Numbered from the stretch's first letter, positions 43,996-53,099 are shown. The stretch is DNA of 64,000 bases from Stutzerimonas zhaodongensis (GCF_003696365.1 NZ_RFFM01000006.1:62001-126000), one strand, 5' to 3'. A program made the numbers and translations. Notes: generated by a model from the sequence alone, not told the origin.

Positions 43996-45537
43996 ATGAA
44001 TGCAGAAGCTATCAAAGCTACGCTGCCGCGTGACCTGATGGCGTCCGTGGTGGTTTTTCTGGTGGCGCTGCCACTGTGCATGGGTATTGCCATCGCGTCC
44101 GGGATGCCCCCGGCCAAGGGCGTGGTGACTGGCATCATTGGTGGGCTGGTGGTGGGTTGGCTCTCAGGCGCGCCGCTGCAGGTCAGCGGTCCGGCTGCCG
44201 GCCTGACGGTGCTGGTGTTCGAACTGGTGCAGCAATATGGCGCGGCCATGCTTGGGCCTATCCTGCTGCTGGCTGGGGCGCTTCAGCTGCTGGCGGGGCG
44301 GCTGAAGCTGGGCTGCTGGTTTCGGGTCACGGCGCCGGCGGTGGTCTACGGGATGCTCGCCGGTATCGGCATTTTGATCGTGCTTTCTCAGCTGCACGTG
44401 ATGATGGATGCCAAGCCACAGGCGTCGGGTCTGGATAACCTGAGTGCTTTCCCTGCCGCGTTGTGGGCAGCGCTGCCGTTTGCGGGCGATGGTGATGGCT
44501 TGGTTGCGGCGTCCCTGGGGCTTCTGACCATCGCCTGCATGTGGGTGTGGGATCGGCTGAAGCCGCAACGGTTACGCCTGTTGCCTGGCGCTTTGCTGGG
44601 CGTCGCGGCGGCAACTCTGTTGGGCTTGTGGATGGGGCTCGACGTGCGCCGTGTCGAGGTGCCGGACAACCTTGCCGATGCCATTACCTGGCTGCAGCCG
44701 GCGGACCTGCTGGCCTTCGCCGATCCAGGGCTGCTGGTCGCCGCGTTGGCTGTGGCCTTTATCGCCAGTGCCGAAACACTGCTCTCCGCCGCTGCAGTCG
44801 ATCGCATGCATCAAGGACCGCGAGCAGATTTCGATCGCGAGCTTTCAGCGCAGGGCATCGGCAACATGCTCTGCGGCATGCTCGGCGCGCTGCCAATGAC
44901 CGGCGTGATCGTGCGCAGCTCGGCCAACGTACAGGCCGGTGCCCGTACGAGAGTTTCGGCCATGCTGCATGCGGTCTGGCTACTGGCGGCCGTGGTGCTG
45001 CTTGCAGCGCTGCTGGAGCGCATTCCCGTGGCAAGCCTGGCTGGCGTTCTGGTCTATACCGGGCTCAAGCTGATCGATCTCAAAGCGCTGCGCCAGTTGG
45101 GTCGTTACGGCCGCATGGCCATGCTCATCCATGTCGCCACTGCGCTGACCATCGTCGCCACTGATCTGTTGACGGGGGTGCTGGTGGGCTTCGCCCTGAC
45201 GCTGATGCAGCTGGCCTGGCAGGCTTCGCGCTTGAAAATTAATGTGGTTCAAGACGGACGTCGGGTCGAGCTGCGCATGCAGGGCGCGGCGACCTTCCTC
45301 AAGGTGCCGCAGATGTCGCGCGCGCTGGCTGGGGTGCCGCAAGACGCTTGGCTGTATGTGCCAATGGAGCACCTGCGTTATATCGACCACGCCTGCATGG
45401 AGCTACTGGAGGAGTGGCAGCGCTCTAACCAGGGCAATGGCGCTCGCCTGATCATCGAGCCACGAGCACTGGTCCGACGGGTGGAAGGCGGGCGCCGACA
45501 GGCTGCATATCTCGGCACGCTCCCGGAGGGGAACTAA
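43996..45537 (+). CDS. SulP family anion transporter, probable bicarbonate carrier
   Basis: The 513-residue product has the SulP helices, with LPRDLMASVVVFLVALPLCM at the start, SGPAAGLTVLVFELVQ and GALPMTGVIVRSSANVQAG, and a short C-terminal domain that resembles STAS (ELRMQGAATFLKVPQM). SulP members move sulfate, bicarbonate or chloride. The carbonic anhydrase gene just upstream points to bicarbonate, perhaps Na+-coupled. The gene is in the inner membrane. Substrate is an inference. Confidence 0.9.
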   Translation: MNAEAIKATLPRDLMASVVVFLVALPLCMGIAIASGMPPAKGVVTGIIGGLVVGWLSGAPLQVSGPAAGLTVLVFELVQQYGAAMLGPILLLAGALQLLAGRLKLGCWFRVTAPAVVYGMLAGIGILIVLSQLHVMMDAKPQASGLDNLSAFPAALWAALPFAGDGDGLVAASLGLLTIACMWVWDRLKPQRLRLLPGALLGVAAATLLGLWMGLDVRRVEVPDNLADAITWLQPADLLAFADPGLLVAALAVAFIASAETLLSAAAVDRMHQGPRADFDRELSAQGIGNMLCGMLGALPMTGVIVRSSANVQAGARTRVSAMLHAVWLLAAVVLLAALLERIPVASLAGVLVYTGLKLIDLKALRQLGRYGRMAMLIHVATALTIVATDLLTGVLVGFALTLMQLAWQASRLKINVVQDGRRVELRMQGAATFLKVPQMSRALAGVPQDAWLYVPMEHLRYIDHACMELLEEWQRSNQGNGARLIIEPRALVRRVEGGRRQAAYLGTLPEGN

Positions 45538-45647
45538 TCACAGCGGCGAGCCCCTGATCTTCAGACACAGGCGTGCGTTCGGCGCGCCTTTCTGCCAGCA
45601 GCGCATCGGTGGTCCCGTTGCGCTGCTGTTCATTCTGGAGGACGGAT

Positions 45648-45914
45648 TTGGAAGTCTTTATCGATCTGCTGCAATGGCCGGCGATGGTCGTCACGGTGCT
45701 GGCAGCCTGGCTGATCGGCTCGCTGAAGCCCCGTCGGCGAACCGTTGGATTCTGGTGTTTTTTGCTGAGCAACCTGCTCTGGGTGATCTGGGGCTGGCAC
45801 GCCGAGGCGTGGGCACTGATCACCCTTCAGGTGTGCCTGGCACTGATGAATATTCGGGGGGTGAAGAAGAACGACCACGACGCCGCAGAGGCCGAGACAA
45901 GCCCCGGCACCTGA
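45648..45914 (+). CDS. Small membrane protein with TTG start
   Basis: The 88-residue product begins at TTG, supported by TGGAGG six bases upstream. It has helices near MVVTVLAAWLIGS, FWCFLLSNLLWVIWGW and LITLQVCLALMN, ending in a charged tail. The W/N/Q pattern in the second and third helices recalls half-SWEET or PnuC-like three-helix units, but I cannot confirm it. It sits between SulP and the cox promoter, as the PA0104 gene does in P. aeruginosa. Function unknown. Confidence 0.65.
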   Translation: MEVFIDLLQWPAMVVTVLAAWLIGSLKPRRRTVGFWCFLLSNLLWVIWGWHAEAWALITLQVCLALMNIRGVKKNDHDAAEAETSPGT

Positions 45915-45919
45915 CGAAA

Positions 45920-45947
45920 TTGCCAGTCCGGGATCGCTGTCTATACT
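45920..45947 (+). promoter_or_regulatory. Sigma70-type promoter of the cox operon
   Basis: TTGCCA (45920-45925), a 16-base spacer and TATACT (45942-45947) match the consensus well. It would leave a leader of about 170 bases before coxB, which is itself preceded by AAGGGGAA. Confidence 0.65.
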
Positions 45948-46122
45948 CCGATCGTAAGCGTACCGATTGATTCCGACTGCGCGTGCAAAGCGAGGACTGG
46001 CAACCAGGAATTGGGGGGAGCCAGATCGGAGCGTGGTCAGGCAGTAGTTGCGAGCGTTTTGCTCAGCTCTGCTGCCGGACAGGCGGTCGGCGGGATAACA
46101 AGAACCATAAGGGGAACCCGCA

Positions 46123-47256
46123 ATGTCGCGACATCCACGAGCCTGGATGGGGATTGGATTGTGTTCGCTATTCGGCCAGGCCCAGGCGGCTTGGGACGTG
46201 AATATGCGTTCCGGTGCTACAGACGTCAGCCGCTCCGTTTTCGATCTGCACATGACCATCTTCTGGATCTGCGTGATCATCGGCGTGCTGGTATTCGCAG
46301 TGATGTTCTGGTCAATGTTCGCCCATCGCCGCTCCAAGCGGCTGGAGTCAGCGCACTTCCATGAAAACACCAAGGTGGAAGTCCTCTGGACCATCATTCC
46401 CCTGCTGATCCTGGTCGGCATGGCGGTGCCAGCCACACGCACCCTGATCCATATCTACGATTCGAGCGAATCGGACGTGGACATCCAGATCACCGGGTAT
46501 CAGTGGAAGTGGCACTACAAGTATCTGGGTGAGGACGTCGAGTTCTTCAGCAACCTCACCACACCCCGTGATCAGATCAACAACGTCGCCCCCAAGGGCG
46601 AACACTACCTGCTTGAGGTCGACGAGCCTCTGGTGATTCCGGTCGGTGCCAAGGTGCGCTTTCTGATCACCGCGGCGGACGTGATCCACTCCTGGTGGGT
46701 GCCGGATCTGGCGGTGAAGAAGGACGCCATCCCCGGCTTCATCAACGAATCCTGGACGCGTGTTGAGCAACCCGGCATCTACCGTGGCCAGTGCACCGAA
46801 TTGTGCGGCAAGGATCATGGCTTCATGCCCGTGGTCGTGGAGGTCAAGTCCCAGGAGGATTACGCCGCCTGGCTTGGCGAGAAGAAAGCTGAAGCCGCCA
46901 AGATTGCCGAACTGACGAGTAAGGACTGGACGCTGGAGGAACTGGTCGAGCGTGGCGAGAAGGTCTACCAGACCAATTGCTCGAGCTGCCACCAGGCCAA
47001 TGGCGAAGGCCTGCCACCGATGTTCCCGGCACTCAAAGGCTCCCCCATCGCCACAGGCGAAGCCGCTGCTCATATCGGGATTGTCGTGAATGGCAAGAAG
47101 GGCAGCTCGATGCCTGCATTCGGCCCGCAACTCTCGGAAGTCGACATCTCCGCGGTCGTGACCTACGAGCGACACGCCTGGGGTAACGACACGGGCGACA
47201 TGGTCACGCCGAAAGACGTGCTCGACTTCAAACAGGCCGAAGAAGCCAGTCAATAA
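46123..47256 (+). CDS. coxB: Cytochrome c oxidase subunit II with cytochrome c domain
   Basis: The 377-residue product has a signal peptide, two transmembrane helices, a CuA domain with C224, C228 and H232 (CTELCGKDHGFM) and YQWKWHY, and a C-terminal cytochrome c domain with CSSCH at residues 286-290. It is the caa3-type form: electrons pass from the attached heme c through CuA to subunit I. This fusion is standard in Pseudomonas aa3 oxidase. It heads the cox operon and is preceded by AAGGGGAACC. Confidence 0.97.
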   Translation: MSRHPRAWMGIGLCSLFGQAQAAWDVNMRSGATDVSRSVFDLHMTIFWICVIIGVLVFAVMFWSMFAHRRSKRLESAHFHENTKVEVLWTIIPLLILVGMAVPATRTLIHIYDSSESDVDIQITGYQWKWHYKYLGEDVEFFSNLTTPRDQINNVAPKGEHYLLEVDEPLVIPVGAKVRFLITAADVIHSWWVPDLAVKKDAIPGFINESWTRVEQPGIYRGQCTELCGKDHGFMPVVVEVKSQEDYAAWLGEKKAEAAKIAELTSKDWTLEELVERGEKVYQTNCSSCHQANGEGLPPMFPALKGSPIATGEAAAHIGIVVNGKKGSSMPAFGPQLSEVDISAVVTYERHAWGNDTGDMVTPKDVLDFKQAEEASQ

Positions 47257-47270
47257 GAGGAGTGGCGGCG

Positions 47271-48899
47271 ATGAGTGCAGTGATCGACGATCATGGTCAT
47301 GCCGGGCATGACCATCACCATGGCCCGGCCAAGGGGTTATCCCGTTGGCTGTTGACCACCAACCACAAGGACATCGGCTCGATGTACCTGTGGTTCAGCT
47401 TCTGCGCGTTCCTGCTGGGCGGTTCGATGGCGATGGTCATCCGCGCCGAGCTGTTTCAACCGGGCCTGCAGATCGTGCAGCCGGAGTTCTTCAACCAGAT
47501 GACCACCATGCACGGCCTGATCATGGTCTTCGGTGCGGTGATGCCGGCCTTCGTCGGCCTGGCCAACTGGATGATCCCGCTGATGATCGGCGCGCCGGAC
47601 ATGGCGCTGCCGCGGATGAACAACTTCAGCTTCTGGCTGTTACCCGCGGCGTTCGGGCTGCTCGTCTCGACGCTGTTCATGGAGGGCGGAGGGCCGAATT
47701 TCGGCTGGACCTTCTATGCGCCGCTGTCCACGACCTATGCGCCCGAATCGGTGACCTTCTTCATCTTTGCCATCCACCTGATGGGCATCAGTTCGATCAT
47801 GGGGGCGATCAACGTGGTCGCCACCGTGCTCAACCTGCGCGCACCGGGCATGACGCTGATGAAGATGCCGCTGTTCGTCTGGACCTGGCTGATCACAGCT
47901 TTCCTGCTCATCGCGGTGATGCCGGTGCTGGCGGGTGTGGTCACCATGATGCTGATGGACATCCACTTCGGAACCAGCTTCTTCAGTGCCGCAGGTGGCG
48001 GTGACCCGGTGCTGTTCCAGCACGTGTTCTGGTTCTTCGGCCATCCGGAGGTGTACATCATGATCCTGCCGGCGTTCGGCGCGGTCAGTTCGATCATTCC
48101 GGCATTCTCGCGCAAGCCGCTGTTCGGCTACACCTCGATGGTCTACGCCACCGGCGCCATCGCCTTTCTGTCGTTCATCGTCTGGTCGCACCACATGTTC
48201 ACCGTCGGCATTCCGCTAACCGGTGAGCTGTTCTTCATGTACGCAACCATGCTCATTGCGGTGCCCACCGGGGTGAAGGTGTTCAACTGGGTGTCGACTA
48301 TGTGGCGCGGCTCGCTGACCTTCGAAGCGCCGATGCTCTTTGCCGTGGCGTTCGTCATCCTGTTCACCATCGGCGGTTTCTCCGGGTTGATGCTGGCCAT
48401 CGCGCCGGCGGACTTCCAGTACCACGACACCTACTTCGTGGTTGCGCACTTCCACTACGTGCTGGTGCCCGGTGCGATCTTCGGGATCTTCGCTTCGGCT
48501 TACTACTGGCTGCCGAAGTGGACCGGCCACATGTACGACGAAACCCTGGCCAAGCTGCACTTCTGGATGAGTTTCGTGGGCATGAACCTGGCGTTTTTCC
48601 CGATGCACTTCGTTGGTCTTGCTGGCATGCCGCGGCGGATTCCCGACTACAACATGATGTTCGCGAACTTCAACATGGTCTCCAGCATCGGTGCCTTCAT
48701 GTTCGGAGCGACGCAGCTGTTGTTCCTGTTCATCGTCATCAAGTGCATTCGCGGCGGCCCCGCTGCTGCGGCCAAGCCGTGGGACGGTGCTGAAGGTCTG
48801 GAGTGGAGCGTGCCTTCGCCGGCGCCGTATCACACCTTCAGCGTGCCACCGAGCCTGGAGGAGTTGCATGAACACCGCACTGGCCCCAAGCATGACTAG
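47271..48899 (+). CDS. coxA: Cytochrome c oxidase subunit I (aa3 type)
   Basis: The 542-residue product has 12 membrane helices, the heme and copper histidines in FFGHPEVYIMILPAFG and WSHHMFT, and FVVAHFHYVL for the heme pair. The HPEVY-x-x-I segment includes the His-Tyr cross-link site. It reduces O2 to water and pumps protons. A histidine-rich N-terminus (GHAGHDHHH) is present. AAGAGGAG lies upstream of the ATG at 47271; a GTG nine bases earlier is less likely. Confidence 0.98.
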   Translation: MSAVIDDHGHAGHDHHHGPAKGLSRWLLTTNHKDIGSMYLWFSFCAFLLGGSMAMVIRAELFQPGLQIVQPEFFNQMTTMHGLIMVFGAVMPAFVGLANWMIPLMIGAPDMALPRMNNFSFWLLPAAFGLLVSTLFMEGGGPNFGWTFYAPLSTTYAPESVTFFIFAIHLMGISSIMGAINVVATVLNLRAPGMTLMKMPLFVWTWLITAFLLIAVMPVLAGVVTMMLMDIHFGTSFFSAAGGGDPVLFQHVFWFFGHPEVYIMILPAFGAVSSIIPAFSRKPLFGYTSMVYATGAIAFLSFIVWSHHMFTVGIPLTGELFFMYATMLIAVPTGVKVFNWVSTMWRGSLTFEAPMLFAVAFVILFTIGGFSGLMLAIAPADFQYHDTYFVVAHFHYVLVPGAIFGIFASAYYWLPKWTGHMYDETLAKLHFWMSFVGMNLAFFPMHFVGLAGMPRRIPDYNMMFANFNMVSSIGAFMFGATQLLFLFIVIKCIRGGPAAAAKPWDGAEGLEWSVPSPAPYHTFSVPPSLEELHEHRTGPKHD

Positions 48900-48916
48900 C
48901 CCGTTGGGTACTCGCC

Positions 48917-49498
48917 ATGAAAGCTGAGCTGCCACTGGGTCGCCTGGTCGGCCGCCTGCTGCTGGTGGTGGTCGCCATGTTCGGCTTTGGCTTCGCGCTG
49001 GTGCCGATCTATGACGTGATGTGCCAGGCGTTCGGCATCAACGGCAAGACGGCGGGCGCTTACAGCGGCACGCAGACGGTCAATGAGGCACGTGAGGTGC
49101 GGGTGCAGTTTCTCGCCACCAATGCATCCGGCATGGTCTGGGAGTTCAAACCCATGTCCGACCAGCTCAGCGTGAACCCAGGCTCCAGCCGGGAGATGCG
49201 CTTCGTCGCCTACAACCCTACGGACAAACCGATGACGGCGCAGGCGGTGCCCAGCGTGTCGCCGTCGAAGGCGGCGGCCTATTTTCACAAGACAGAGTGC
49301 TTCTGTTTTACCCAGCAGGTGCTTCAACCCGGTGAACGTATCGAAATGCCGGTGCGCTTCATCGTGGATCAGGATCTGCCCGCTGACGTGCGTCATCTGA
49401 CGCTTGCTTACACCCTGTTCGACATCACGTCTCGCCAACCTCCCGTCGCCGTCGTTTCCCAGGCGTCTGCGGTGGTGGCCAAGGAGAGTCTGCAATGA
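48917..49498 (+). CDS. ctaG: Cytochrome c oxidase assembly protein Cox11/CtaG
   Basis: The 193-residue product has one N-terminal membrane anchor and a periplasmic domain with the copper-binding CFCF motif (KTECFCFTQQ) and FVAYNPTDKPMTAQ. It delivers CuB to subunit I. It follows coxA after 17 bases and overlaps coxC by four bases (ATGA). The N-terminus VGRLLLVVVAMFGFGFALVP fits Pseudomonas homologues. Confidence 0.96.
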   Translation: MKAELPLGRLVGRLLLVVVAMFGFGFALVPIYDVMCQAFGINGKTAGAYSGTQTVNEAREVRVQFLATNASGMVWEFKPMSDQLSVNPGSSREMRFVAYNPTDKPMTAQAVPSVSPSKAAAYFHKTECFCFTQQVLQPGERIEMPVRFIVDQDLPADVRHLTLAYTLFDITSRQPPVAVVSQASAVVAKESLQ

Positions 49499-50394
49499 GC
49501 CAACAGACCACCACGCACGAGAACTACTACGTTCCCGCCCAGAGCAAATGGCCCATCGTCGGGACGCTGGCGTTACTGACCACGGTTTACGGGCTCGGGA
49601 GCTGGTTCAACGACCTCAAGGCCGGTCGCGACGAGCTCAGCGGGCCGGTGATTTTCTTCGTTGGCGCACTGCTGATCGCTTACATGATGTTCGGTTGGTT
49701 TGGTGCCGTCGTGCGCGAAGGGCGGGCGGGGCTTTACAGCGCGCAGATGGATCGCTCGTTCCGCTGGGGCATGAGCTGGTTCATCTTTTCCGAGGTGATG
49801 TTCTTTCTCGCGTTCTTTGGCGTGCTGTTCTACATCCGCTACTGGGTCGGCCCTTGGCTCGGTGGCGAGGGGGACAAAGGGGTGAGCGCCATGCTCTGGC
49901 CGAATTTCGAATACAGCTGGCCGCTGCTGAACAATCCCGATCCCAAGCTCTATCCTGCTCCGGAGGGCACCATCAGCCCTTGGGGCCTGCCGCTGATCAA
50001 CACCATTCTGCTGGTGACCTCCAGCTTCACCCTGACCTGGGCGCACCACGCGCTGCGCAAGGGCAACCGCAAGCATCTCAAGCTCGGGCTGGGCCTGACC
50101 GTGCTGCTGGGCGCTGCCTTCCTGATACTGCAGATCGAGGAATACATCCACGCCTATACCGAGCTCGGCCTGACGCTGGGGTCAGGCATCTATGGCGCGA
50201 CCTTCTTCATGCTCACCGGTTTCCATGGTGCCCACGTGACCATGGGCGCAATCATTCTGACAGTGATGCTGGTGCGCAGCTTTCGCGGCCATTTCACGCC
50301 TGAACAGCATTTCGGCTTCGAAGCGGCGGCATGGTACTGGCACTTCGTGGACGTGGTGTGGATCGGTCTGTTCGTCTTCGTTTACGTGATCTAG
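49495..50394 (+). CDS. coxC: Cytochrome c oxidase subunit III
   Basis: The 299-residue product has seven predicted helices and the subunit III segments FIFSEVMFFLAFFGVLFY, LLVTSSFTLTWAHHA and WHFVDVVWIGLFVFVYV. It stabilises the oxidase and keeps the proton path open. It is the last plus-strand gene before the opposed DUF2909 gene. Its ATG overlaps the cox11 stop. Confidence 0.98.
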   Translation: MSQQTTTHENYYVPAQSKWPIVGTLALLTTVYGLGSWFNDLKAGRDELSGPVIFFVGALLIAYMMFGWFGAVVREGRAGLYSAQMDRSFRWGMSWFIFSEVMFFLAFFGVLFYIRYWVGPWLGGEGDKGVSAMLWPNFEYSWPLLNNPDPKLYPAPEGTISPWGLPLINTILLVTSSFTLTWAHHALRKGNRKHLKLGLGLTVLLGAAFLILQIEEYIHAYTELGLTLGSGIYGATFFMLTGFHGAHVTMGAIILTVMLVRSFRGHFTPEQHFGFEAAAWYWHFVDVVWIGLFVFVYVI

Positions 50395-50401
50395 CGATGC
50401 A

Positions 50402-50605
50402 TCAGGGGCCGAAGCCGGGTTGCAATTGACCCGAATGGAAGCCCCAGGCAATCAGCGCGACGGTCAATGCAGTCAGGGAGACGCGAACGAAAAGGGCGGT
50501 CACCACACGTGAAGTGCGACCCTCGTCTTTGACCAGGAAGAAAAGACCACTGAACAGACTGACCAGCGTGGCTACTAATAACAGAACAATCGCCGCCTTG
50601 AGCAT
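50402..50605 (-). CDS. DUF2909 twin-transmembrane protein
   Basis: The 67-residue product has two hydrophobic helices, LKAAIVLLLVATLVSLFSG and VSLTALTVALIAWG, with KDEGRTSR in the loop between them. That is the DUF2909 (twin transmembrane) family. It lies on the minus strand inside the cox block, eight bases after coxC and divergent from SURF1. Proteins of this family are found next to SURF1 in other pseudomonads, so a cox assembly role is plausible but unproven. Confidence 0.82.
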   Translation of the reverse strand: MLKAAIVLLLVATLVSLFSGLFFLVKDEGRTSRVVTALFVRVSLTALTVALIAWGFHSGQLQPGFGP

Positions 50606-50675
50606 GAGCGAGTCCGTAGCAGGGGAACTGGGGGTGCAGTATAGCCAGTCATTTCGACACGCCGCGGGGCGTGGC

Positions 50676-51383
50676 ATGAGCCGGTTCAAACCCGGCCTCG
50701 TGCCAACCCTGGTGGTCTTTCTCTTGTTGCCGATTCTGATCTGGCTGGGCATCTGGCAGCTCGAACGCGGCGAGCAGAAGCGCGACATGCTGGCGCGCCA
50801 GGACGCTCGCCAACAAGCTGCACCAGTTGGGCCGGAGCAGATCGAGTCGCTTGAGGAGCCGGCCTACAGCCGCATTTTCCTGCAGGGCAGTTTCGACGCC
50901 GAGCGCAGCTTCCTGCTCGACAGCCGCACCCGTGATGGCCAGGTCGGAGTGGAATTGCTGCAGCCGTTTCAGGATCAGCCGAGCGGGTTGTGGGTACTGG
51001 TCAATCGCGGTTGGATTCCCTGGCCTGATCGCCGCATCCCACCAAAATTCGACACGCCAGATCAGCCTCTGAAGCTGGCCGCCTGGGTGTACGCCCCTTC
51101 CGGCAAGCCGTTCGTGCTCAACAGGCGCCAGGCCGAAGGCTGGCCGCGGTTGGTCAATCACGTCGATGTCGAGGAAATCTGGGGTGTGCTCGAACGCGAT
51201 GGGGTCGCTTACGAGTTGCGGTTGGAACCAGGCCCGACGGCGTACCGGGCGGACTGGCCGATCACCACCATGCAACCGCAGCAGCATCTGGGCTACGCCG
51301 TGCAGTGGTTCGCGCTGGCTGCAGCGCTGCTGGCGTTGTTCATCTACTTCGGCGTGCATCAGGCACGGGGGAGCAAGCAGTGA
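50676..51383 (+). CDS. SURF1 family protein
   Basis: The 235-residue product has two terminal membrane helices (LVPTLVVFLLLPILIWLGIW and FALAAALLALFIYFGVH) and between them WQLERGEQK, VNRGWIP and the WPITTMQPQQHLGYAVQWF stretch. SURF1 helps insert heme a into subunit I. The ATG at 50676 gives MSRFKPG, as in homologues; longer starts are possible, one of them back to back with the DUF2909 start. Its stop overlaps the next gene's GTG start. Confidence 0.93.
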   Translation: MSRFKPGLVPTLVVFLLLPILIWLGIWQLERGEQKRDMLARQDARQQAAPVGPEQIESLEEPAYSRIFLQGSFDAERSFLLDSRTRDGQVGVELLQPFQDQPSGLWVLVNRGWIPWPDRRIPPKFDTPDQPLKLAAWVYAPSGKPFVLNRRQAEGWPRLVNHVDVEEIWGVLERDGVAYELRLEPGPTAYRADWPITTMQPQQHLGYAVQWFALAAALLALFIYFGVHQARGSKQ

Positions 51384-51970
51384 CGGCGATGAATCCGACT
51401 TTCGAACCTACTCAACCTCAACGGCGTAAGGGCAGGCTTCAGCTCCTTCTGATCCTGGCGGTGGTCATCGCGCCGATGTTGTTGGCAGGCGCGATGTACC
51501 GCTTCGGTTTCTGGGTGCCTGAAACCCGCAGTTTCGACGGCGTACTGGTCGCCAACGGCCAGGGACGCGATGCGCTCGGCATCGCCGTACCTTCGGAGGC
51601 AGAGGCCCGCTGGGAGTTGCTGGTGACCGCGCCTCAAGGCTGCACCGAAGCCTGCCAGGAACTGGTCTACCTGGCGCGGCAGATCAACATTGGCCTGGCC
51701 CGCGAAGCAGGCCGCGCCGGGCACGCGCTGGCCAGCGGCACGACGCTCGCTCCGGTATACGAGCAGCAGCTTCAACGCGAATATCCTCAGCTCAAGCGCT
51801 ATGCCCTGGAGCCGTCGGTATACGCCGAGAACCCTGACGCGCCCGCTGGCGCTCAGCTGTGGATCGTCGACCCGCACGGCAATCTTGTCCTGCGCTACGA
51901 CGAGAAAATCAAAGGAAAGGCAATCCTCGACGATCTGAAATACCTGCTGAAAATCTCCCAGATCGGTTGA
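51380..51970 (+). CDS. Membrane-anchored Sco-like cox operon protein
   Basis: The 196-residue product has a membrane helix (LQLLLILAVVIAPMLLAGA) and a periplasmic domain with C88-x-x-x-C92 (GCTEAC) near VYLARQI, the spacing of the Sco copper site, and a late LWIVDPHGNLVLRYDE. The fold looks like a reduced thioredoxin/Sco domain. I chose GTG at 51380, overlapping the SURF1 stop; an ATG at 51389 is the alternative. It sits between SURF1 and ctaA, the place of PA0111 in PAO1. A role in copper-site assembly is inferred. Confidence 0.8.
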   Translation: MTAMNPTFEPTQPQRRKGRLQLLLILAVVIAPMLLAGAMYRFGFWVPETRSFDGVLVANGQGRDALGIAVPSEAEARWELLVTAPQGCTEACQELVYLARQINIGLAREAGRAGHALASGTTLAPVYEQQLQREYPQLKRYALEPSVYAENPDAPAGAQLWIVDPHGNLVLRYDEKIKGKAILDDLKYLLKISQIG

Positions 51971-52027
51971 TCCAAGGCACTCAGCCGCCTCGCTGAAGTC
52001 CCAGAGAGGTTGCCCAAGGAGTAGACG

Positions 52028-53089
52028 ATGGCTAAACCTGGATACCGCCTCGCTGTAATCGCCACGCTACTGGCCGTGGTGGTGGTGTTGCTGGGTGCCT
52101 ATACGCGACTGACCCACGCCGGTCTTGGCTGTCCGGATTGGCCGGGGTGCTACGGTTTTCTTGCAGTACCGATGAGCGAGCAGGCGCAAAGTCTGGCCGC
52201 GCTTCGCTTCCCGGATGCTCCGGTAGAGGTGCGCAAGGGCTGGAACGAAATGGTGCACCGTTATTTCGCCGGTGCGCTGGGGCTGGTGATTCTAGGGCTG
52301 GCGGTGCAAGCGGTGCGACGGCGTTCGCTACCGGGTCAGCCATTGAAACTTCCTCTTTTGCTGCTGGCGGTGGTAATCGCCCAGGCCGCGTTCGGCATGT
52401 GGACGGTGACCCTGCAGCTCTGGCCGCAGGTTGTCACCGCGCATCTGCTCGGCGGTTTTGCCACCTTGAGCCTGCTGTTTCTGTTGAGCCTGCGCTTATC
52501 CGGACGCCAACTCAGCGTGGCACCCATGCCTGGGCGGCTCAGAACGCTGGCGATGGTCAGCATGCTCGCCGTGGTCCTTCAGGTCGCACTCGGGGGCTGG
52601 GTCAGCAGTAACTATGCGGCGGTTGCTTGCACCGACTTCCCCACCTGCCACGGCGAATGGTGGCCGGACATGGATTTCGCCAATGCCTTCAACCTTACCC
52701 ATCATGACATTGGCCCGAATTACCTGGGGGGCTTGCTCTACGGCGAAGCCCGCACTGCGATCCACCTGACTCATCGGCTTGGCGCATTGGCTGTGACGCT
52801 GATCCTGCTCACGCTGGCCTGGCAGTTGTGGCGCAACGGGCTGCCGCGTCTGGCTGCGCTGCTGCTGGCGGCGCTGGCCCTGCAGGTCAGCCTCGGCATC
52901 AGCAACGTCCTGCTCAACCTGCCATTGGCCGTTGCGGTCGCTCACAACGGCGGCGGCGCGCTGCTGCTGCTGGTGACCGTACTTATCAATCATCGCCTGC
53001 GTCTGACCCCGATAGTTGCCACCGCAGCGGCGCCTCAGCCGCATCTGAATTCGAACACGACGGGCAGGCTCGACCTGCCTCGCGCATAA
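52028..53089 (+). CDS. ctaA: Heme A synthase (Cox15/CtaA)
   Basis: The 353-residue product has eight predicted helices, the paired segments with heme ligands TRLTHAGLGCPDWPGCYG and IHLTHRLGALAV, and MVHRYFAGALGL. It oxidises heme O to heme A, the cofactor of the aa3 oxidase. AAGGAG precedes the ATG. It is 10 bases before ctaB. Confidence 0.96.
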   Translation: MAKPGYRLAVIATLLAVVVVLLGAYTRLTHAGLGCPDWPGCYGFLAVPMSEQAQSLAALRFPDAPVEVRKGWNEMVHRYFAGALGLVILGLAVQAVRRRSLPGQPLKLPLLLLAVVIAQAAFGMWTVTLQLWPQVVTAHLLGGFATLSLLFLLSLRLSGRQLSVAPMPGRLRTLAMVSMLAVVLQVALGGWVSSNYAAVACTDFPTCHGEWWPDMDFANAFNLTHHDIGPNYLGGLLYGEARTAIHLTHRLGALAVTLILLTLAWQLWRNGLPRLAALLLAALALQVSLGISNVLLNLPLAVAVAHNGGGALLLLVTVLINHRLRLTPIVATAAAPQPHLNSNTTGRLDLPRA

Positions 53090-53099
53090 GGAGAATCCC

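Noticed and set aside
48868-48927. Tiny frame MNTALAPSM... across the coxA end and cox11 start
   Set aside because: Nineteen codons, overlapping both genes, with no independent ribosome site that is not explained by coding constraint.
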